Position numbers and translations under genes: made by a program. 64,000 bases of DNA, from contig CM075862.1 of the NCBI GenBank assembly GCA_037975125.1, forward strand, positions 46,378,520-46,442,519, in the 5' to 3' direction. Numbering within the stretch: the first letter of the stretch is position 1; each line of letters begins with the position of its first letter. Shown piece after piece: positions 55,491-64,000 of this stretch. The notes under the pieces are model-generated. The model made no database searches. It was not told the origin of the DNA and was given only the letters and a program-made list of their open reading frames with translations. The DNA is from Latrodectus hesperus (Eukaryota > Arthropoda > Arachnida > Araneae > Theridiidae).

Positions 55491-57421
55491 TCAATATAAA
55501 TTGAATATAATATATTATACTCATTCTTTAAATGTTATGAATAAGAAACGATTTTTAGGATAAATAAGGTTTTTATTAAATTATAGTAATAGATAATTTT
55601 GATAAATCACATTAAAAAAGCAATGTTAAAAATTTTAATATGTTCTATTAAACAAACTAATTTGAGTATTACATCCCAAATGCATTTTCATCATATACCT
55701 TAATCAATTTTTCTCTATTAATAGTTCAGAAAAATTTAAATTTTAAAATGTCTGCTGTATCGGAAAAAAGGTAAATATATTGATTACCAAAACGAAAACT
55801 ATAAGTTTTTATGAAATATCATGGATTGATTTGTATCTCAGGTATTTTGAAAAGTTTCTAAAAAAATCTCTTTGAAAAGCGTCTGTTTAAAAACCTTAGA
55901 TGTTTAAACATCTAAGGAGCTCGATGTCTTTTAAATCAACCATCCTTTAATAAAGAAAGTGTAATTAAATTTGAATTATAAAAATGTTGTCAAGAAATAT
56001 AAATCAAAATTGAATAATTATTATAATTAAGGAAAGAAACGTTACATTTTTAAAAAAAAATTCACATTTTTCTGTAAAAAAAGAAAGAACTAAGCGTTTG
56101 TCTTATTTCGGATCAGGTCGAATGGGGTTCTGACACCAACTTGAAAATGTTTTTGTTAAAAAACTGTAAAAAAAGTTGACCTTCCCCTAATTTATAAAGG
56201 ATTTCAATTCAATTATTTTTAAAATTTAAATCATTATATAAATTTGATTATATGATATTTTTTATATGTGTTACTATAAAGACTCTAAAATAAAATAAAA
56301 TTTGGATTTTAAAAACAATACTAAAATGATTATTGGTTAAGTAAATTATTAAATACTACTTGAACTCAAAGATCAAGTTTATGTCCATTAATTATTCTGA
56401 ATATTGTAAAATTATTCTCTTAAAATTTCTAAATTGAATCCTGAATACATGCCTTATAATTTAAGTATTTTGCAATCTATTTTTTCAAAAATTTGGATTA
56501 GAAATTTTTTTAATAGATGCATGGATCAAGAAATATAAGCCAGAAGTTTTAAAAGAGAGCTAATGATATTTTTAATATTTGTTCCTAATATAATCAATGT
56601 CATAAATTTTCATTTTTAAAAATAATTCTTATTTTTAAGGGATTTTTCGAGGAATAATTGATTTCAACTGGTGTGGCAAAAAGAAAATTTGTTGCAAAAC
56701 TTCAGTGCAGAATTACAGAGTAGCTGTCTGAAGTTGTCTCCACATATCACTGCATTCATAGAGTACAGAAAAGTAAATCCCATTATTTACTAAAAATATG
56801 AATAACATAATCTTCTTGGTGTTACGGTCACGAAAATAATTTCGGTTTCATTGCATTTCAAAAAATGAAATCTATTCAAAGGAATCAAGTAGGAGGAATC
56901 ATTTTTGATTCGTTAAAAAAAAAAAAATGAAATACATGCGATACGATGAATAATAGCGACAGACTGCTTTACGATCCAATCTATCCATTTCAAAGTAACA
57001 AATAAAGAAAAAATATATATATTTCGAAGCAAAATCTAGATAACGGCATATGAGGTAGCATAATTTCACCGCTTTGAGTATTATATATTTCCATGGTAGA
57101 AAAATATTAGATATTTTTAGAAACATATTTTGGATGTGCATGTACTGACAAATATAAATTTTCGTGTTTAGGTTTTTATTCAAAGAATAAGTAAATCTTA
57201 TTATATATTGGAGACTTCTATTCATGTTCTATTCAGATATTATTTTAAAGCCACTGATTTGAGATTCCAAATTTGACTTTGAATTAGGAAACAGGATATA
57301 CTGATATTTAATTTATAAATCATCCCTTGTCACACAAGTAAGACATTTAATGTTTTGTATTATTTTGATATCTGAGTATACAAATATGAATTAAAGAGAC
57401 TAAATGCAGAACAAGAAGCCC

Positions 57422-57423
<2 letters not shown>
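55491..57423. other. AT-rich noncoding DNA
   Basis: Contains a perfect 24-bp palindrome at 55894-55917 (CCTTAGATGTTT and its complement). Otherwise nothing recognised. Confidence 0.6.
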
Positions 57424-57467
<44 letters not shown>

Positions 57468-57520
57468 TATATATATATATATAGGTATATATACTATACT
57501 ATATATATATATATATATCC
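57424..57520. repeat. (TA)n microsatellite, interrupted
   Basis: TA runs broken by GC, GG and CTA interruptions. Confidence 0.95.
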
Positions 57521-58174
57521 GATAGCCATAAAACTTTGTAAAGTTAAGTATGAACTTACTAATAAATTCCATAATACCTCTAACCGACAATAGGTGGCGC
57601 GTGTGTACAGAAACAGATGTAAAGATAGGCAATAGCACTTCAAATTTACGCGTTGAATACCTACTGTAACAACTGAGTGTAAATGATGATATTTCAGAAG
57701 TCACACATCGTTGCTTTATTAATAGCTACGAGCAACGATGTCTATTACATCAATTTTAGAGTTCAAAACGAAATGCCATTTTAATGGATAAGTGTTACTC
57801 TATCGATATTGTGACGAATCAATGAAAATTTGTCAATTATCCTACGGAATTTTTGAATTCACTCGATATGTCAAGTATGCGACTAAACACTATAACAATG
57901 AAAATTGGTGGGCCTATAATTTTTCTTCGAAAAATCGATCCATCAAGACTTTTCAGCGATACGAATCTATCGCTTAAAAAATATGATGAATAGTGTATTC
58001 AAATTTGAAAGTTTGAATGGGATATTCAAAGGTGAAAGTACTGTTGCACTAATCCCAATGATCCCAACAAATATGCCATTTGTTTTCAAACGTTTATAGC
58101 TTTGTAAAGATAATCAGTGAAGCATATAGGTAATTGCTATGGTCAGAGAGCTACATCTGGTGAATCTGTGCTTC
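57521..58174. other. Unidentified, more complex sequence
   Basis: Base composition is richer than in the surroundings, including CGACAATAGGTGGCGCGTGT and GCAACGATGTCTATTACATC. An open frame from 57792 to 57977 contains EFTRYVKYATKHYNNENWWA without a recognised domain. It resembles the anonymous parts of old transposons in this window, but no ends or family could be assigned. Confidence 0.3.
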
Positions 58175-58255
58175 ATCCATGGATAGCTGTTTTTGCACCA
58201 GTATATTTCCTTGTACCTAGCCCAGGGTTGTGCTCTACCAGTATATGACGCGAAC
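58175..58255 (-). mobile_element. SINE (family C) 3' tail fragment
   Basis: Minus strand: GGTAGAGCACAACCCTGGGC, then TAGGTACAAGGAAATATACT and GGTGCAAAAACAGC, aligned with the tails at 23404-23483 and 63645-63955. The tRNA-like head is missing. Confidence 0.75.
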
Positions 58256-61200
58256 AGTATCTTGACGAAATAAAAATCAAAAAGTTAACTGAAATTATGC
58301 CACTGTATTATAAATGTATCAAGAATGTCGTATAAAATTTTATAAAAAATCCAATGAAATTACTATGTAAAAAATTTCACTACAGAAAGTTAATAACCAG
58401 AAAATTCTCTTAATATACCAACATTTGTCATAACATTTTGTAAAAAATTAAATTTTATTTCTTTTGTGTTGTAATGTTTTTATTCAAGGAACATTTGGTG
58501 TCTTTCTGTCATCACATGGGCAGAGCAGAAGAGGTTAAACTCATTTATTAACAAATATATATTTAAAAGTATGTTCTCGAAAAGAGGATGTTCAAATTAA
58601 AAGTTTTAAATGTCAAATTTTAAAAGTTACATCTAAATGGAGTGCAATTAAACAGAATTGCAGCTGAAGAATGAACATATTTTATTTCCTAATTTTTTGA
58701 ATAATTCACGACATTCTTGAAAACAGGAAAAGTAAAAGTATGTATTTTTTTATATTCATATTAAAGACCAAAATTCTTTATTAAATTACTTTTGGTCACA
58801 AATTTTGGATAACAATATTAACGCACGCATATTAGTGTGCAAAATATGTAAAACCTTCCATTCATTATAATTATAAATTTTTATTATTATTTGAGTACAC
58901 GCAGTTTATTTAATTAAATTTTAAAAAATATAAAAGTGTCTTAATGTATTTTCCCAAATAAATTTAATTTAAAATGTAACTAGATCCAAACAGAAATACA
59001 AAGAACTAAAGTTTCATTATCAAGTGTATATTTTATACAACACTAACAGATATATTACAAATGCTTTAATGTATAAAATAATTCTAGACTTAATATTCAA
59101 ACTTCATTTTTTGAAGACAATTTTATAATCTTGTTCTTGTCAAAATAAAAAAAATTGAATTATTATTTAAATATTTTTTTTGATTTATCGCTAAGAACTT
59201 CAAACTCTGTTGTTACTTTCAACTAAAAAATAATTTTCTCTGAGATTTATTTTCGTAAAAGTGGCGACAATTTACTTAACAGAATCTCTTCACCTCTAGA
59301 ATTCCATTCATATAATGTACTATCTCTCACCACGGTCATTTCTCATTTTCAAATTTATGGAATGCTCGTTGGCTTAGACAAACTCTTTTTGGTTCTGTTT
59401 TAAGCGCAGATTTTTGATACAACAATGTTGTCGCCAATTCTTGGGCAGCATCATTAGATACCACTTTCTTTAACACAGGAGTTCACATTATATTTTCTTG
59501 AAGGAATTCGCATGTTTAAAAGAGAGGAAAAAAAGAGAACCAGACACCAAGAAACCATTTATTACAACGTCTTTTATGAAGTAAAATAAATTACGAGGCT
59601 CTAAACCTTCAGTCCTTCTGTTGAAAAGAGCACAAAAGAAGGCAATTTTTTTTTCTCCTGGAAATGATATGACATGCAGAATCATTTTTTATGGTTGTTA
59701 AAAAGGAGGATGGTAACGAAGCGTAGTCAAAAATTGTGCAAATAGTTGGAAAAGGTGGAAGAAAAAAAATGAAAAAGTTTGGAGTCTTATTTTTTTTTCT
59801 TGAGGCGACAGAGATAAAAAAAAATTGTGAAATGGCGCATTTATATTGTATGACTTTGTTGACAACTCGAAAAGAAATGTTGCCACATACGTAAAAGGAT
59901 AAATGCCTGACTTTCATTTTATTCGGCTTGTCTTTTGTTCATTTAATTCTTTGTCAAGCGCAAACATTGTTTTTTCTTCTATTCCAAAAAAAAAAATCAA
60001 TGTCTATTATGTTCTTCATTACTTCTTTGAATTAAAAATGAGTTTTTTGGAAATGTTAGTTATGACAAATTAATTTTTCCGTTATGTATTTAAATTTATG
60101 GTTTACACTGACATACACACAAATGCAAATTCATATTTTATAATTGGATATGATTTATCATAATTATAATCTTAACTTGACTTGTGCTGCATATTTTTCA
60201 ATAAAAAATTTTTTTTGATGTAAACTTTATATTTTCTTGTGTTTTTAGCACAAAATAGCAGAAAATATTGAGGTAAATATACAGATGATATAAATTTATA
60301 TACTGATATTATTGCTCTCAAATTTTTTGAATGTTCCAATTAAAGGATAATTGTTATTCTTACATGAAATTGAAATTTGTTTGTTTTTACTAACATAACT
60401 TCAGCTGTAAATTTTAAAATTCCAATTTTTTAGAGATTGCTTTTTTTTGAGATTATTTCACTCACATCCTAATCTTAATTTATTATTTAAATGTTTTGAT
60501 GATTAATTATTTCATGACGCATTATATATTATCATCAATTAAATTTTGCAAACTGTAGATTACTTAATTTTATATATAAATTATTTCATTCACATTGTTC
60601 AGTTTTGTACTTTAATCAGAAATGGACAAAAAACCATAAAGCAAGATGAATAATTCTCAATTGGCTTGGATTAAGTTAAAAATACAGCTTTTAATGTCCA
60701 ATTTAAATAATTTCGAAGACTTATTAATAAACCCATTTCAACTATAAATGAATATTTCAATTTTTGAAAACAATGTTATATGAAAAAAGAAGATAATGGT
60801 AATTAAGTAACTTTGAATGTGAATGCATCTAAACTAAAGATTTTGAAGCAGCCGTTTTGGTATCTCAATAAAACTGGTTGAAAATGTTTTATTATTCTAT
60901 TATTCCAAGAACTAATCGCTGATATAGGAGAAACTTGTGACTTGTGTTTTCTTAAATCAACTTTCCTTCGGTTTTCTGCAAACTGTGATACCCAAAGCAC
61001 ATTGTAGGTTGCCTAGTGGCCTAAGATATTTTAATTGCTTATGGTGTGTATTCACATGTCGCAATAGTGAAAACCCAAATACTCATTCCGATACACATGC
61101 ACGCAGAAGACAGTGTAACGTTCACCAATCCGGCTTCAACAGCATTTGGTATTGAATCCAGAATCTTTCACCCTTATATACATTGTCCTATCAAAAGGCA

Positions 61201-61729
61201 GTAATGAGGTATGATTCTTTGATTCAAAATATACCAAAGACACACACACCCATCGCATGTAATAAAACATGTTATTTGCGAATCACATTTCAATGCTGGT
61301 TAGCCGGAAAATTTCGCTCATCATTAAGTTTTCGCTGCTTTAATCTTCTACACATTTTTTTTTTATAAACAAAATGTTTTTGTGCTCTATAATTTCTCTT
61401 CATCTCCATTCAAACTTTATGGTGTCATAGACTCTTATGTTTAATGTCAACTGAATATATTTTCTTAATTTCCTTAAATTCAAAATTGCCATTTTCCATA
61501 ATATACCATGAACATAATATTTCATAACACATCATAATTTTATTTATAGATATATTTTTTCTAATGGCGGGCACAGCTTGACTAACCCTTCGCCACAACA
61601 AGTGCCAAAAAATGCTGCTCATTTATCGTTACCCATATCATGAAGACTCGCAGCTATACTCACGTCACTTCACAAACCTGTTTATAAACTCAGCCACATT
61701 CATTCATCATCTTAGCAGCGAGGACACAT
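58256..61729. other. AT-rich noncoding DNA
   Basis: No gene recognised. 59270-59920 and 60930-61180 are more complex. The latter has a tRNA-like GTTGCCTAGTGGCCTAAG but no matching B box, so no SINE was called. 61560-61729 may be the decayed upstream part of the LINE that follows. Confidence 0.5.
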
Positions 61730-62205
61730 GTTAACATCGAGGTATATGAACAGGCGGAATCCCTCGATAAAGACGCTAGGAATATTAATCCCCCCCCCCC
61801 ACGACTAACACTTGCTTCGATGTAAACGCCGTAAGACGTCATCTCTGCGGGGAACTACGGAAAAAATGACCCCTACTGGAGCTTAACCCTGACCGTGGTA
61901 TCGCCTCCACCATCCACAGAATGCGGACTGGGCACATGAGGAGCATGAACCTACGCATCTAGAACCTACGCAGAATGCAGACACTGCACAGGAGTTCCGC
62001 TGGACCCAATGCATCTCTTAAAATGCATCAGTGTTGCCTCCACCTTCTTCAACATCGACCCCAAGTGCTGCCATGACACCCCTTATACGGAAAAGCTAAA
62101 TACGAGGCCAGGGCAAAGCTCCATGCCTTTGGTCTCGTATGACTTGTCTTTTTTAACTTTTTTTCTCTCTTTTTGCACTTGTCACACGAAAACAACAAAA
62201 ACAGC
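61730..62205 (+). pseudogene. LINE ORF2 tail with CCHC-type motif, and 3' end
   Basis: Frame pieces read IEVYEQAESLDKDARNI (RNase H end, usual GNExADxLA), [56 protein letters not shown]. The cysteines and histidines of CRHC, H and KC form the C-terminal zinc-binding motif of Jockey/R1-like ORF2. Breaks occur near 61800 (an 11-C run) and 61960. The 3' end, TTGTCACACGAAAACAACAA, resembles the tail of SINE family A. A different lineage from the LINE copies at 7.4 and 46 kb. Confidence 0.8.
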
Positions 62206-62211
62206 AGCGGC

Positions 62212-62321
62212 CAGGACAGAGAAAAACAGAGAGAAAAAAATATCCAAGGCCGAATCGGGATTCAAATCCAGGTCCAGCAGTTCAGAAGTCAGGATCGCTA
62301 GCCCCTCAACAATCGGCTGGC
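62212..62321 (-). mobile_element. tRNA-derived SINE (family A relative), head only
   Basis: Minus strand: GAGGGGCTAGCGATCCTGAC (A box), CCTGGATTTGAATCCCGATT (B box), TCGGCCTTGGATA and TTTCTCTCTGTTTTTCTC. Body and tail are missing, the copy ending at the LINE 3' end, so one element interrupted or truncated the other. Confidence 0.75.
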
Positions 62322-62399
62322 TTATTTATATATATGATATGCTCTATTTTCATTTTCATGGATTTAACTCTTTTAGGAGCATAAGTTTTAATATATTCT

Positions 62400-63394
<995 letters not shown>

Positions 63395-63548
63395 TTTCAA
63401 GTTGGCTTTTTACCGAATGATTAACGCTGTAACCTTTGATTCAACAGTTTTCAAATTCGATACCCAATTTGAACTTTGGTTTTAGTAGTGATCTTGATCT
63501 ACTTAGACCACGTGTGCAAAAACTTGTAGAGCAACAAGCTAATCAAGC
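63395..63548 (+). mobile_element. tRNA-derived SINE (family B), old copy
   Basis: ACCGAATGATTAACGCTGTA, TTGATTCAACAGTTTTCAAA and TTCGATACCCAATT follow the order of the family B head at 18348-18539 (CCGAATGGTTAGCGC, TCGGTTCAACAGTTCG, TTCGAATCCCACC). The end, CACGTGTGCAAAAACTTGTA and GAGCAACAAGC, matches CTCGTGTGCAAAAAATGACC and GAGCGACAAAC. It is strongly diverged, hence older. Confidence 0.72.
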
Positions 63549-63644
63549 CTATTCATCTCGCAGAGTCAATAGAAGCACCCATGTCGTAAAAACAAATCAC
63601 ACATTAAATTTCTGAACTCTTTTAACCAATTTTATAGGGAATTC

Positions 63645-63955
63645 TCGTAGTTGTTGCACCAGCATGCTTCCCTATACCTAGCCATGAATTGGGCTCTACC
63701 TGTTAGATAGAAGCAGCGGGTGGTGCCTTCCGATTTCTAAGCAGGTATCAAGCAGAAGACTCCCAATACTTGTTCTGCCAACCTCAGAGATATCATTTCA
63801 TTTGGAGAACATTGCGACAAGAACATATTTAACATGCTCGAGGTATCTTTAGATACCATGAAGTACCTTTGATTAAACCTTGATTCAAAATCACTACCTT
63901 CCGATATTGAGAAATACGCCCAACCAACCAGGCTACCCTTGTAGTCAAGATCTTT
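63645..63955 (-). mobile_element. SINE (family C), near full length
   Basis: Minus strand: head with GGGTAGCCTGGTTGGTTGGG (A box) and TAGTGATTTTGAATCAAGG (weak B box), body with CTCCAAATGAAATGATATCT and TGCTTGATACCTGCTTAG, end with GGCTAGGTATAGGGAAGC and TGGTGCAACAAC. This is the most complete family C copy and links the head at 50 kb with the tails at 23.4 and 58.2 kb. Confidence 0.8.
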
Positions 63956-64000
63956 TGTAGTGCTAGATAAGGTTATATTTTAAAGATATTACATTTTTTA

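Noticed and set aside
60990..61160. tRNA-like GTTGCCTAGTGGCCTAAG
   Set aside because: No B box at the right distance and no match to the four SINE families in the window.

Overview
The window is a piece of a eukaryotic, strongly AT-rich animal genome. The best guess is an arthropod, probably a spider or another arachnid. The evidence is long (TA)n microsatellites, several tRNA-derived SINE families, decayed Tc1/mariner elements, 5'-truncated LINE RNase H tails, satellite arrays with higher-order structure, and one spliced exon resembling the arthropod beaten-path (Beat) immunoglobulin family. The species call is inference; the family-level calls rest on motifs visible in translation.

Only one piece of probable host coding sequence was recognised: a 181-nt minus-strand exon at 48583-48763 with a good acceptor (polypyrimidine tract plus AG) and donor (CAG|GTAAAT). 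It encodes part of the second Ig domain of a Beat-like protein. No second exon was found, so much of the window may be intron of this gene. Nearly everything else is repeats or featureless AT-rich DNA.

Layout. 1-932: 46-bp minisatellite with five-unit higher-order repeats, ended by a SINE. 5.9-9 kb: a microsatellite, a dead Tc1-like transposase, a LINE tail, a 909-bp long-TIR mariner relative and an inverted LINE scrap. 12.7-13.4 kb: complex tandem repeat. 16.1-18.6 kb: one arm of an inverted duplication (partner at 31.4-32.2 kb), a nearly intact DD36E Tc1-like transposon with one internal stop, and a SINE nested in another SINE. 19.7-20.2 kb: dimeric tandem repeat. 22.2-24.8 kb: mariner relative with 300-bp TIRs, a SINE tail and a decayed DD34E Tc1-like transposon. 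25.7 kb: transposase remnant. 27.4-28.4 kb: unclassified inverted-repeat element. 34.1 and 36.0 kb: deleted mariner and hAT-like non-autonomous element. 39.6 kb: 95-nt hairpin. 44.4-46.6 kb: microsatellites, SINE, LINE tail. 48.6 kb: Beat-like exon. 49.0-50.3 kb: minisatellite, near-perfect 118-bp-arm palindrome between two (TA)n arrays, SINE. 53.9-55.5 kb: 149-bp satellite with 298-bp dimers. 61.7-64 kb: LINE tail and three SINEs.

No prokaryotic features, CRISPR arrays, operons or defence systems were seen. The most noteworthy items are the Beat-like exon, the 49.7-kb palindrome, the DD36E transposon, the inverted duplication and the two higher-order satellites.
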